Positions 16,067 to 24,693 of a stretch of DNA of 64,000 nucleotides are shown in pieces. The position numbers and the translations under genes were made by a program. Numbering within the stretch: position 1 is the first letter of the stretch; each line of letters opens with the position of its first letter. A model generated the notes under the pieces. The model did not search any database. It had not been told where the DNA came from and worked only from the letters and a program-made list of their open reading frames with translations. Origin of the DNA: Allocoleopsis franciscana PCC 7113 (GTDB lineage: Bacteria > Cyanobacteriota > Cyanobacteriia > Cyanobacteriales > Coleofasciculaceae); assembly GCF_000317515.1 (NCBI RefSeq), contig NC_019738.1, forward strand, positions 1,215,501 to 1,279,500, written 5' to 3'.

Positions 16067-16537
16067 TTATCTTCGCAATTCGTAAGGTGGAATTTCCCAC
16101 TCACGTTGGCTGGCAAGAATTGCCAGCCGTTCTAGAAGTTTTCGGAAAATCGATTTGTTTTGATACTGTGGAGTTGGCTCAATTTGTGCATGAGCTGGAT
16201 TATCCGGTAGTTCCGAATCGTTAATAATAGGTCGTGGATAAACATCAATTTTATAGGCAAATATTAAATTGCCTTTAGCATCCTTTTTGTTAACTGTATC
16301 TATCATCCGAACTTCAAGAGTGATAAGACTAATTACACCATCTTTTTCATTCTTCTGAGTCCATCCAGGCTGGTAGTTACAAAGACATGCTCTATCAACA
16401 GAAGGAGCCATGTTCCGGTCATTAAAAGCTTGAGAGCTAATTCTTACAGTACCGTCCTCTTCTATTCGATAACAGTTTCTTCCATAAAAGACACATCTAT
16501 ATAGCACCTCTTCGTTTGAAACAGTATCAGTCAACAC
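16067..16537 (-). CDS. Hypothetical protein, 156 residues, third gene of the TIGR04255 operon
   Basis: ATG 16537, ten bases after the preceding stop. Central features are LYRCVFYGRNCYRIEEDGTV, ISSQAFNDRN and PSVDRACL, an SSxxF-then-SVD arrangement I have seen in small proteins of accessory regions but cannot name. The C-terminal part is hydrophilic and predicted helical (RKLLERLAILASQREW). The gene is AT-rich compared with its flanks. It is presumably co-transcribed with the two genes upstream, which suggests a common function. Confidence 0.6.
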   Translation of the reverse strand: MLTDTVSNEEVLYRCVFYGRNCYRIEEDGTVRISSQAFNDRNMAPSVDRACLCNYQPGWTQKNEKDGVISLITLEVRMIDTVNKKDAKGNLIFAYKIDVYPRPIINDSELPDNPAHAQIEPTPQYQNKSIFRKLLERLAILASQREWEIPPYELRR

Positions 16538-16547
16538 TTTAGTTCCT

Positions 16548-16973
16548 TTAACCCTTCGCAGATATCCATTCCCAGAGTTCTCTAAGAGTTTCGTATGAGA
16601 TAATTAAGCCATCTTGCATTTCATTGTCAATGTCTGGCCCCCACACTTTTATGTATTCAATTCTATTTTCGGAAATGTAAATGGTAAGCTTTCTATTTTT
16701 ATTCCACCATTCAAGCACAATTTCTTCATCACAGGTAGTATTAATGAGAGGCTCTTCCCAGAAATTACTTTCTGACCCAAGTCTTCGCAGTTGATTAATT
16801 AACCTTGGAACGTTAACAGGATTATATTTTATTTTACTTACCTTTTTACTTACCTCTCTAGCTTTTTTCGAGACTCTTTTATAGGTAACAAGATAAGTGA
16901 ATGAGTCTAACAGTTCTCTCTTATGATCGGAACTAGCATTTAGACGAAACGCTGTTTTTGTCTCAGTTGCCAT
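16548..16973 (-). CDS. Hypothetical protein, 141 residues, second gene of the TIGR04255 operon
   Basis: ATG 16973 overlaps the end of the TIGR04255 gene by 11 bases, so they are translationally coupled. Lysine-rich N-terminal half (KRVSKKAREVSKKVSKIKY), then the strand-rich stretch EIVLEWWNKNRKLTIYIS and EYIKVWGPDIDNEM. No catalytic motif and no recognised family. The TYKRVSKK type of basic N-terminus would fit nucleic-acid or protein binding, but this is only a guess. Confidence 0.6.
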   Translation of the reverse strand: MATETKTAFRLNASSDHKRELLDSFTYLVTYKRVSKKAREVSKKVSKIKYNPVNVPRLINQLRRLGSESNFWEEPLINTTCDEEIVLEWWNKNRKLTIYISENRIEYIKVWGPDIDNEMQDGLIISYETLRELWEWISAKG

Positions 16974-17796
16974 AGCGCCCCCACTCCTTTTGGATTTCTT
17001 TCCTTGTCAAAGCTAAAAATACTTTAACCAGGTAGTTGTGTGTATTATCAAACCATTGTGTTAGTTCCCTTTTAGCTTCAAAGCTTTTTGCAGTTAACCT
17101 AAAAAACACAAATTCTGAATCATCTAAATCACCTGAATCATCTAAATCACCTGAATCATCTGAATCACCTGAATCACCTGAATCATCTGAATCATCTGAA
17201 TCATGACGTTCTTGAATGTGTTGATCTACGACCACTAATAAAGTTCCTTCATTGTCAGGCAAGGAGAATGCAAGGCTAAAATCAAAAAAAATTGGCACTT
17301 CCAAAAAACTATTCAAATCCCCGCTAATGCAAGTAAATATTTTTTGGTGATCTTCCAGACTAATCCATCCCGAATTTTCATCAATTAAATTAAGATACGT
17401 CAATTCATATTGAACGACATCTAGTGATTCTTTTTGGTCTTCACACCACCATTTTTTAAATTGTGTCCACTCAGATAAAAATTCTGGAAATATCTGTTCA
17501 AAGTGAGGATATTCATCCTCCTCTTCTTCTTTAGTCCAGTTATAGCAGAAATAATTTTCTTGTATTTGTATTATTTTTTTCCTGTTCGCAGACTCAAACC
17601 AAATCCGGCGAAGAGGGGGCATTGAGGAATAGGAAATACTTTCTTCATTGGGTGGGCTGTCAGTTTGAAACGGAAATCTATCACATATTGTTTTCCAATA
17701 CAGACCGAGATGAACAGAAGAAAAATTGGGTGCCTTAAATTTAATCCCAAAGACGACTTCGATTAAAGGCGGATTGGCAAATTTAACTGTAGTCAT
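16963..17796 (-). CDS. TIGR04255 family protein
   Basis: 277 residues from ATG 17796. The N-terminus KFANPPLIEVVFGIKFKAPN and the following HLGLYWKTI segment are characteristic of the sporadically distributed TIGR04255 family, whose function is not established. Residues about 198-227 are a D/S/G-only tract (DSDDSGDSGDSDDSGDL) made by a tandem nonamer repeat and interrupting an otherwise normal sequence. First gene of a three-gene AT-rich operon on the minus strand; patchy phylogenetic spread and tight coupling are typical of accessory, possibly defensive, modules. Confidence 0.75.
   Translation of the reverse strand: MTTVKFANPPLIEVVFGIKFKAPNFSSVHLGLYWKTICDRFPFQTDSPPNEESISYSSMPPLRRIWFESANRKKIIQIQENYFCYNWTKEEEEDEYPHFEQIFPEFLSEWTQFKKWWCEDQKESLDVVQYELTYLNLIDENSGWISLEDHQKIFTCISGDLNSFLEVPIFFDFSLAFSLPDNEGTLLVVVDQHIQERHDSDDSDDSGDSGDSDDSGDLDDSGDLDDSEFVFFRLTAKSFEAKRELTQWFDNTHNYLVKVFLALTRKEIQKEWGRYGN
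17116..17203. repeat. Tandem 9-bp repeat inside the TIGR04255 gene
   Basis: Nearly ten copies of TGAATCATC/TGAATCACC/TAAATCACC in a row. It keeps frame and encodes a D-S-G/D-D-S tract, so copy changes would lengthen or shorten the protein by three residues each. Confidence 0.85.
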
Positions 17797-18220
17797 GGCA
17801 CCTAATTCTCAGGCTTTAATTCTATTAAACTACACATTGTTCTTTATTTATTGAAGAAATAGAATATAAATGTATCCGTACTTAAGCTAGACAGTTTTTG
17901 TGAAAGTGTCAATCACGTAAAATTGTTACAACAAAAAATCTTTTACTTATGCCTACATCAGAAGTCTAGGCATTCGTTGAACATAATTTGAGCCAGACAC
18001 AAAAACGAGCGTCTAACTCTTGAGCGATATCCTTGAACGGTCTAGAGAACCAGTCGATTACCACTAGCCCATATCCGAGGAGCGATCGCATCCCATCCAC
18101 CCCAAACTCACTCCAAAGCTGGCATCTGCTATATTCAGTGATTCTTAGGCGAGAATAGAAACTTCCATAATGCACCCGATTGGCTGTAGCCATTCGCCTG
18201 ACTCACTTTTAGGCTTGTAC
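17797..18220. other. Intergenic region between the TIGR04255 operon and the GH13 gene
   Basis: AT-rich up to about 17950, then of normal composition with a HIP1 site near 18082. Short open frames at 17966-18360 on the minus strand have no recognisable content. The promoters of both divergent genes should lie here. Confidence 0.4.
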
Positions 18221-19624
18221 ATGCAACGCTCATTTCCATCCTTCCTTGGCTTGTGCACTGCACTTGTCCTGTTCACTGCCATCACCTCTGGCTGTCGCGC
18301 CCCATCTATCGAAGCCAACGCCAAACCTTCACCCTCTACTACGGCTTCAGAGAATTTCAACCGGAGTACGACAGCAAAAGCTGGCGTAATTTATCACGCA
18401 TTTAATATGCGTTTCCGGGATATCAAAACTCAACTTCCTGAACTGCAAAAGCAGGGTTACACCTACATCCAAGTTTCACCGCCTCAGAAAAGCAACCCTT
18501 CTCCCGAATGGTGGGCGCGATATCAGCCAATTGATCACACAATCATTGATAGCCCTTTGGGTAATGAACAAGAACTCAAGGAACTCATCAACACCGCCCA
18601 CAAGCGAAAGTTAAAAATTATTATTGATGTGGTTTTTAATCACATGGCAAACTATGGAGATTATGTTAAAAACCTTAAGTATCCCCGCTTTTCCTCACAA
18701 CATTTTCATCCCCAAAACTGTATCAATTACAATACTCGACACTCTGTCATCCAAGGTTGGATTAACTGCGATCTCCCGGATTTAAAAACGACTTCGCCCC
18801 ACGTCAGGCAGGAAGCCAAAAATTACCTCAAAAAACTCCTTGCTCTGGGTGCTGATGGTTTTCGTTTTGATGCCGCCAAGCATATTGAACCTGACTTTTT
18901 CCGCGATATTCTGACCGTTGTCCCACCTGATAAATTAGTTTATGGCGAGGTGATAGGGCAAACCCTCGCTGAAAGTAACGAATACACAGGAATCTTGTGG
19001 GTGACAGACTTCCATTTGGTGAGTACAATGAGCAATGCCTTTAGCTATGGAGGAGATTTGCGATCGCTGATCAATCCCGCGATTTCAGGACAAGCCTTAC
19101 CGGGAATCAAAGCCGTCACGTTTGCTCACAACCATGATATTGCTCAGGGACAAATTGGCTACAAATTACCTACCCCTCAAGACATCAAGTTGGCAAACGC
19201 TTATATCTTAGCTCGTCAGGAAGGCTTTCCCATTGTGTATACAGACGATGCAAAGGATGCTATTACTAAGGCTGGTGTCTTCTTCCATCAAAAATTTATG
19301 GGAGAAGCTCAATATTTTCGTAACGGTAATGAAATTGCTCAAGGCGCAGACAACCCCAATATTCTGTTTATTGAACGTGGTAATAAAGGTTTCGCCATCA
19401 TTAATAAAGCTGGAGAATCCTTTGATGTAAAAGCGGCTAAAATGCCCGGTCTGCAAATTGGCTGCTACCAAGAAGTACGCTATAACTTTACAATGGCTGT
19501 GGGCAAGGGCGATGACCAGCAAAAATATATAACCCAGTGGGGTACAAAGCAGCGGGGTGGGATTCAAATCGGGTCAAGAGATGCCCTCTTCTTCGTGCCA
19601 ACCTCCGCCAATGAATGCCAATAA
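18221..19624 (+). CDS. GH13 alpha-amylase-family lipoprotein
   Basis: 467 residues from ATG 18221. The N-terminus is a lipoprotein signal peptide ending AITSGC, so the mature protein should be anchored at a membrane. GH13 regions are present: I DVVFNH, II GFRFDAAKH with the Asp nucleophile, III YGEVI with the acid/base Glu, and IV FAHNHD with the transition-state His/Asp. Calcium-site residues and the usual barrel length fit a small alpha-amylase. It likely hydrolyses alpha-1,4-glucans outside the cytoplasm. Only 23 bases separate it from the split DnaE gene, so the two may be co-transcribed. Confidence 0.88.
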   Translation: MQRSFPSFLGLCTALVLFTAITSGCRAPSIEANAKPSPSTTASENFNRSTTAKAGVIYHAFNMRFRDIKTQLPELQKQGYTYIQVSPPQKSNPSPEWWARYQPIDHTIIDSPLGNEQELKELINTAHKRKLKIIIDVVFNHMANYGDYVKNLKYPRFSSQHFHPQNCINYNTRHSVIQGWINCDLPDLKTTSPHVRQEAKNYLKKLLALGADGFRFDAAKHIEPDFFRDILTVVPPDKLVYGEVIGQTLAESNEYTGILWVTDFHLVSTMSNAFSYGGDLRSLINPAISGQALPGIKAVTFAHNHDIAQGQIGYKLPTPQDIKLANAYILARQEGFPIVYTDDAKDAITKAGVFFHQKFMGEAQYFRNGNEIAQGADNPNILFIERGNKGFAIINKAGESFDVKAAKMPGLQIGCYQEVRYNFTMAVGKGDDQQKYITQWGTKQRGGIQIGSRDALFFVPTSANECQ

Positions 19625-19647
19625 AATTAATCGAGGAGAATATAAAA

Positions 19648-19755
19648 ATGGTTAAAATTGTACGCCGCAAATCTCTAGGAATACAAACCGTCTATGACAT
19701 TGGTGTTGAGCGCGATCATAACTTTCTTTTAGCAAATGGCTTAGTCGCTTCTAAT
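19648..19755 (+). other. Split DnaE intein C-fragment (36 codons)
   Basis: Codons 1-36 of the dnaE C-half gene, the usual length for cyanobacterial DnaE IntC. Splice junction is N36/C37. Sequence begins MVKIVRRKSLGIQTVYDIGV. Confidence 0.95.
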
Positions 19756-20997
19756 TGCTTCAACAAATCCCACTCAACGGCTTATGGTTACGTAACCTAT
19801 CAAACCGCCTATCTTAAAGCCAATTATCCCGTTGAATATATGGCAGCACTACTAACAGGTAGTAGTGGAAATCAAGACAAGGTGCAAAAATATATTGCCA
19901 CCTGTTCCAAAATGGGAATTGATGTATTGAAACCGGATATCAATCATTCTGAAATCGATTTCACACCTGTATCTCGTAAAATTTTATTTGGACTGTCGGC
20001 AATCCGGAATTTAGGACAGGGGGCGATTGAATGTATCTTAAATGCGCGAGAGGAAGGTGGAGCATTTCAATCCCTGGCAGATTTTTGTGATCGCGTTGAT
20101 TTACGCACTGTTAACCGCCGCGCTTTAGAAGCCTTAATTTATTGTGGTGCCTTTGATAGTCTTTCCTCTAATCGGAAGCAATTGATTGAATATTTAGATA
20201 TTGTGATTAGTTGGGCACATGACCGAGCTAAAGACAGAGATAGTGGTCAGACTACCATTTTCGATATTTTAGGAAGCACGAATGGGAGCAAAAATTCCAA
20301 GGATGCGGCTTTAGAATCGGCTCCAAAGCCTCCTGATATTCAGGATTATACTCCACAAGAAAAACTCCGTCTTGAAAAAGAATTACTTGGTTTTTATGTA
20401 TCCGACCATCCTCTAAAATCAGCCCTCCAAGCCACTAAAGTTTTATCTCCTATTAGTCTTTCAGATTTAGCGGAACACGGGAAACGAACGACCATTAGTG
20501 TCATTGTAATGCTCACTGAGATTAAGCCGATTGTTACCAAAAAAGGCGATCGCATGGCAATTGTCCAGATGGAAGATTTGAGCGGACAAGCGGAGGGCGT
20601 TGTCTTCCCTGCCACTTACGAACGCATCGAGAACTTCATCAAACCTGATACCCGTCTGATTGTTTGGGGCAAGGTAGATAAGCGAGAAGATCAAGCCCAA
20701 ATGATTATTGAAGATGCCGAGTTAATTGAAAAGGTGCCCATGGTAATTGTGGAATTGGCACCGCAACGGGTCACTAAAAGTGAACTCAATCAACTCAAAT
20801 CGATTTTGCAAGCCCATTCAGGACAAAAAAATCAAGCCAAAGTCCCTGTGTTGGCAACAGTCGCTGTGCCTAATTATCAACAATTTGTGCGCTTTAATGC
20901 AAAATACTGGGTACACGATTGTACTACAGCCGTTGCCGCCCTGAATAGAGCCGGATTTTCCGCCCGTACTTCTGCACTTGTCGGTACTAAAGATTAA
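19648..20997 (+). CDS. dnaE: DNA polymerase III alpha subunit, C-terminal half with split intein C-fragment
   Basis: 449 residues from ATG 19648 with GAGGAG at 19633-19638. Residues 1-36 are the DnaE intein C-part, containing VYDIGVERDHNF and ending LVASN, followed by the +1 Cys of extein CFNKSHSTAYGYV. The extein contains the end of the polymerase domain, an HhH region and an OB-fold (ISVIVMLTEIKPIVTKKG). The conserved His of the DHN motif and the terminal Asn are intact, so trans-splicing with an N-half encoded elsewhere is expected to rebuild full DnaE. No N-half is in the window. Confidence 0.96.
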   Translation: MVKIVRRKSLGIQTVYDIGVERDHNFLLANGLVASNCFNKSHSTAYGYVTYQTAYLKANYPVEYMAALLTGSSGNQDKVQKYIATCSKMGIDVLKPDINHSEIDFTPVSRKILFGLSAIRNLGQGAIECILNAREEGGAFQSLADFCDRVDLRTVNRRALEALIYCGAFDSLSSNRKQLIEYLDIVISWAHDRAKDRDSGQTTIFDILGSTNGSKNSKDAALESAPKPPDIQDYTPQEKLRLEKELLGFYVSDHPLKSALQATKVLSPISLSDLAEHGKRTTISVIVMLTEIKPIVTKKGDRMAIVQMEDLSGQAEGVVFPATYERIENFIKPDTRLIVWGKVDKREDQAQMIIEDAELIEKVPMVIVELAPQRVTKSELNQLKSILQAHSGQKNQAKVPVLATVAVPNYQQFVRFNAKYWVHDCTTAVAALNRAGFSARTSALVGTKD

Positions 20998-21059
20998 GCC
21001 CATTAAAATTTTGTAAAATATTTGTTCCCTAACCCGTGCTGGGCAATTTCTACTCTACT

Positions 21060-22238
21060 TTAGGTTTGAGTTGGAGGTTTTTTAGGATTAGTAGAGCCTA
21101 AAAACTGAGATTTTAACTCTTCCAGTTCGTGATCAATTTCACTTTTGGCTGCTTGCGAACTGGGAGACGAAACTGGCTGGGAGGCTGGTTTTTGACTTGG
21201 ACTTTTGGGAGTTGGAGTACCCAGAAACTGAGACTTTAGTTCGGCTAAGTCTGCATCAATTGCGCCGCCGGATTTCGCCACAGCAGGTGGAGATTGTGAT
21301 GGTTTTGCTACAGGTGTAATCGGCTTCTGTGGCTTGAGAGCCACCGCTTGGGGTGCTGATGCCGGAGGATTCAAATCTTTGAGAACCTCAGCCGCAGATT
21401 GATAGCGTTGGTTGATGGCACTTTCTACCATTTTGTCCAAGATTCGACCGAGAGCATCGCTCACGGAACTTTTGATTACCCTCCGCCACACCCAAGCATT
21501 CTCATTAGGGTCAAACAGGTCAAAGGGATGCATCCCCGTCAACAAATGGATGCATGTGACACCCAGACCATAAATATCACTGGCAAAAACGGCTCTGCCG
21601 AAGCTTTGTTCAGGTGCCGCAAAACCCGCCGAACCGATGGCTGTCCCCGTTTTGCCCAAGGCTGTACCCGTAACCACCTTCGAGGCTCCAAAATCCACGA
21701 GAACCAGTTGGCTGTCCCTGCGGCGGCGAATAATGTTTTCGGGCTTGATGTCCCGATGAATAACGTGATGTTGATGGACAAATTGCAACACAGGCAACAA
21801 ATTCTTGAGGAGCGAACGGATTTGAGCTTCGTTGAAAGTCCCACTACCCGTTAGTTCTTGAGCTAAATCTTTCCCATCGATAAACTCTTGCACCAAATAC
21901 TGTTGGCTATCTTGGGAAAAATACGCCAGCAGTTCAGGAATCTGGGGATGTTTGCCCAATTCATCCAGCCTTACTGCCTCTTGAGTGAATAACTCGGCTG
22001 CCTTTTGCACCGTGTTTGTGCCTTGTGCTTGGGGAAAAAACTGCTTGATGACACAACGCGGGTGGGAGGGTTTATCTTCATCCACCGCTAAAAACGTTTT
22101 GCCAAAACCTCCTTGTCCAAGCGGTTCTATCGCTCGGTAACGGTCTTTGAGCAATAACTTTGACCCACAAGTCCGACAAAAGTTCGTTCCTGTTGGATTC
22201 TGGGGCGCTGGACAGGCGGGATTAAGACAGTAGTTCAT
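21060..22238 (-). CDS. Serine/threonine protein kinase with zinc-ribbon N-terminus
   Basis: 392 residues from ATG 22238. Residues 1-28 carry a CxxxxC...CxxC zinc ribbon (YCLNPACPAP and FCRTCGSKLL), typical of many cyanobacterial kinases. The kinase domain follows: LGQGGFGKTF, the VIKQF lysine, HRDIKPENII, DFGASK and APEQ. The Pro/Ser-rich tail carries two copies of the motif DxxLxELKSQFLG (residues about 328 and 370), perhaps a docking helix. No transmembrane segment, so it should be cytoplasmic. Targets unknown. Confidence 0.92.
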   Translation of the reverse strand: MNYCLNPACPAPQNPTGTNFCRTCGSKLLLKDRYRAIEPLGQGGFGKTFLAVDEDKPSHPRCVIKQFFPQAQGTNTVQKAAELFTQEAVRLDELGKHPQIPELLAYFSQDSQQYLVQEFIDGKDLAQELTGSGTFNEAQIRSLLKNLLPVLQFVHQHHVIHRDIKPENIIRRRRDSQLVLVDFGASKVVTGTALGKTGTAIGSAGFAAPEQSFGRAVFASDIYGLGVTCIHLLTGMHPFDLFDPNENAWVWRRVIKSSVSDALGRILDKMVESAINQRYQSAAEVLKDLNPPASAPQAVALKPQKPITPVAKPSQSPPAVAKSGGAIDADLAELKSQFLGTPTPKSPSQKPASQPVSSPSSQAAKSEIDHELEELKSQFLGSTNPKKPPTQT

Positions 22239-22350
22239 GCGGATCAGTACTTGGGCATGTATCTCTATTTTGCCTGACTTAAAGGGTATCTGGCTTGATG
22301 CAGAAGTAGGGATTTCAGATAAGAGTGAGGATGTGGAATAATTTCATCCT

Positions 22351-22653
22351 TCATCCTTCAGTTGACCCCTGCTTAGCTTGCATCACGGCTTGCCGGAAGC
22401 CTAGCACAATCAAAATGTTGGACAGGGTCAAAAAAAACTCGGCACCACCATGCAGCCAATCCACATTGGCTAATGCTTCTCCATAAACCACTTTGGCATA
22501 AATTCCCGCCGGGATAGTGACGGCAACAAACACCAAAGTCATGTAAAAGCCAATGAGTGCCAAACGGGGCATCTTTCCCGAACGGGTGATAAACCACAAA
22601 AAACCGAGATAAGGAAATAGAGAAACTGCAAATAAGGCGTCTTTAGAAATCAT
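22351..22653 (-). CDS. DUF3593 membrane protein
   Basis: 100 residues from ATG 22653 with three hydrophobic helices. The sequence FPYLGFLWFITRSGKMPRLA and the following DWLHGGAEFFLTLSNILIVL match a cyanobacterial/plastid family, DUF3593, of unknown function, found in oxygenic phototrophs. It lies 117 bases downstream of the DUF2499 gene in the same orientation. Confidence 0.8.
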   Translation of the reverse strand: MISKDALFAVSLFPYLGFLWFITRSGKMPRLALIGFYMTLVFVAVTIPAGIYAKVVYGEALANVDWLHGGAEFFLTLSNILIVLGFRQAVMQAKQGSTEG

Positions 22654-22770
22654 GAAATGAATGGGAAATAAAAATCTAGATTATTGTTGATAAGGTTTAT
22701 TAAAAGCAAGTGCTATTTTCAACTGTTTTATACCCTATCCATCAGCTTATTTAGTCATTCAAATGGAGAA

Positions 22771-23124
22771 TTAAGACACATCAATTGTTACATCTTTAGC
22801 CGCTCTCGTCGTTGTATTTTTGCGCTCCGGCTTCTGGGCAGAACGCCAAATCCACCAAGCGGCTGCACACAGGGTAATGTTGCCCAAAACCGTCATGGAT
22901 GCCTGAAGAGTAACCAGCCACTCCAAAGATGCCGGATTGTCAAAGAAGTGCCAGGTACAGGCACACATGGCACTCACTAGTGCGGGTAACATGGCGAAGG
23001 ACAAACCCCACCAAGTGCGATCGCGCTTAACTTCTCCGTAAGTCCAGATCAGCAAAATAGCGGCAATCCATTCAATCACACTTGAAACATGAATAATCCA
23101 GGTCGGAATTGAGAGAGCGTGCAT
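22771..23124 (-). CDS. DUF2499 (Ycf49-like) membrane protein
   Basis: 117 residues from ATG 23124. It begins MHALSIPTWIIHVSSVIEWI and has four hydrophobic segments plus a short charged tail. This matches the Ycf49-like/DUF2499 family conserved in cyanobacteria and some plastids; function unknown. The neighbouring DUF3593 gene has the same phylogenetic spread, so both may act in the thylakoid membrane. Confidence 0.75.
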   Translation of the reverse strand: MHALSIPTWIIHVSSVIEWIAAILLIWTYGEVKRDRTWWGLSFAMLPALVSAMCACTWHFFDNPASLEWLVTLQASMTVLGNITLCAAAWWIWRSAQKPERKNTTTRAAKDVTIDVS

Positions 23125-23237
23125 AAGAATAAGGGGAGAGGGTGAGGAGTGAGGGAGAGAAATGACAAATCCTCAATGCCATTCGTCCTAATAAGCTAAA
23201 GTGCATTTAACGTGCCTATTCTAAACATAAGATAAAA

Positions 23238-23272
23238 GCACCCCAGCACCCCAGCACCCCAGCACCCCAGCA
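23238..23272. repeat. Tandem 8-bp repeat GCACCCCA
   Basis: Four complete copies of GCACCCCA and a partial fifth, between the DUF2499 start and csaB. Confidence 0.9.
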
Positions 23273-23352
23273 GCCTCAACAAGCCAATTAAATGCGTAAC
23301 AGCTTACCCCGTACCTATCGTATCGTTGAGCGAAAGCTGATAAAGTTTTCGC

Positions 23353-24420
23353 ATGGGGCAAATTCGGGCAATTTTATGTGGATATTACGGCAAGGGCAAT
23401 GGTGGCGATGAGGCATTGCTGGCTTCGCTGTTGCAAATGCTACCGGAGTCGGTGACACCTCTGGTGCTGTCTGGCAACCCTGCTGAGACTCGTAAGCGCT
23501 ATGGGGTACAAAGTTGCGATCGCACTTCTCCCTTCCAAGTGTTACGGGCTATGCGTCACTCCGATAGCTTTATCTGGGGCGGCGGCAGTTTAATTCAGGA
23601 TGTCACAAGTGCGGCGTCGCCTCTCTACTATGGGGGCTTGATGGGGTTGGCACGGCAACTCGGCTTGAAAACCATTGCCTGGGCGCAGGGAATTGGCCCT
23701 CTAAAGCGCGATTTAACCCGTCGGGTAGCGCAGCAGTGCTTTGCAGGGTGTACGGCGGTAAGCGTGCGCGATCGCGGTTCAGCGGCTCTTTTAAACGAGT
23801 GGAACATTCCTTTTATTGAGGCTCCCGATCCGGTTTGGGCACTTGACTCTAAACCCGTCAAAGGCTTGTGGGACTTACCTGCCCCCAGAGTCGCCGTTAA
23901 CTTGCGATCGCACCCTACCCTAACCCCTGAACGCCTTGCCAGCCTGACCCAGGCTCTAGTTGACTTTCAAAAAGCCACACAAGCCTGTATTCTACTGGTA
24001 CCCTTTCAGACATCTCAGGACTTAAGCATCGCCGAATCCATTCAAGCTCAGCTAACCGGACCCAATCACCTGTTCCAGCTCAAAGACCCCAGGGAATTGA
24101 AAGGATTGTTTCGGGGTGTGGAAATGGCAATCGGGATGCGCTACCACAGCCTAATCATGGCGGCGGCAGAAGAATGCCGTTGTTTTGCTCTAAGTTATGA
24201 CCCCAAAGTCAGTCAACTGATGGCTCAATTAGATATGCCGGGATGGGATTTAAATCAACTCCCCAATGACCCCAATCTCATCAGTCAAACTTGGCTAGAA
24301 CACTACGCCAATGGCGACTCTCTGACAGGCGACCAAATTCAGTCCTTAGTAGACCGAGCTCTGATGCATCGAGATTTGTTGACACAAGTGTTGTCCACGA
24401 ACCGATCCGCGCCTATATGA
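23353..24420 (+). CDS. csaB: Polysaccharide pyruvyl transferase CsaB
   Basis: 355 residues from ATG 23353. Family motifs: LCGYYGKGNGGDEALLASLL at the N-terminus, GGGSLIQDVTS, WAQGIGPLKR, VRDRGS and the C-terminal MRYHSLIMAA. CsaB adds a ketal-linked pyruvate to cell-wall polysaccharide, which in bacteria with an S-layer gives the binding site for SLH domains. Two SLH-domain proteins are encoded further on (33-45 kb), consistent with such a role here. Start matches the family. Confidence 0.92.
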   Translation: MGQIRAILCGYYGKGNGGDEALLASLLQMLPESVTPLVLSGNPAETRKRYGVQSCDRTSPFQVLRAMRHSDSFIWGGGSLIQDVTSAASPLYYGGLMGLARQLGLKTIAWAQGIGPLKRDLTRRVAQQCFAGCTAVSVRDRGSAALLNEWNIPFIEAPDPVWALDSKPVKGLWDLPAPRVAVNLRSHPTLTPERLASLTQALVDFQKATQACILLVPFQTSQDLSIAESIQAQLTGPNHLFQLKDPRELKGLFRGVEMAIGMRYHSLIMAAAEECRCFALSYDPKVSQLMAQLDMPGWDLNQLPNDPNLISQTWLEHYANGDSLTGDQIQSLVDRALMHRDLLTQVLSTNRSAPI

Positions 24421-24693
24421 GGATAGTCTACTCGATGGGGTTTAACTTAAAATTTGAGGTCTGGGGATTTTTGTGCATTACTTTGTAAGGAGAAAGGGGT
24501 AAGTTCTTAAGTTCTACAGATGCACCCTTACCTGATGTCAGGGCAAAGCATTGGATTCAAAATTGTTAGGCAGATACCCTCTTTCGCATCGCCTCTGGCT
24601 CAAAGTTGTTGGTTAGACTCCACTCTTTTTGACTCAGAGACTTTGCCCCCACTGACTTACCTCTTGGATTTGTGACCCTCTGGATGAAGAGCG

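Noticed and set aside
17966-18360. Minus-strand frames suggestive of a decayed gene between the TIGR04255 operon and GH13
   Set aside because: Two short overlapping frames in different phases with no recognisable residues; no supporting start.
23238-23272. Possible CRISPR-like or direct repeat array
   Set aside because: It is a simple 8-bp tandem without spacers.
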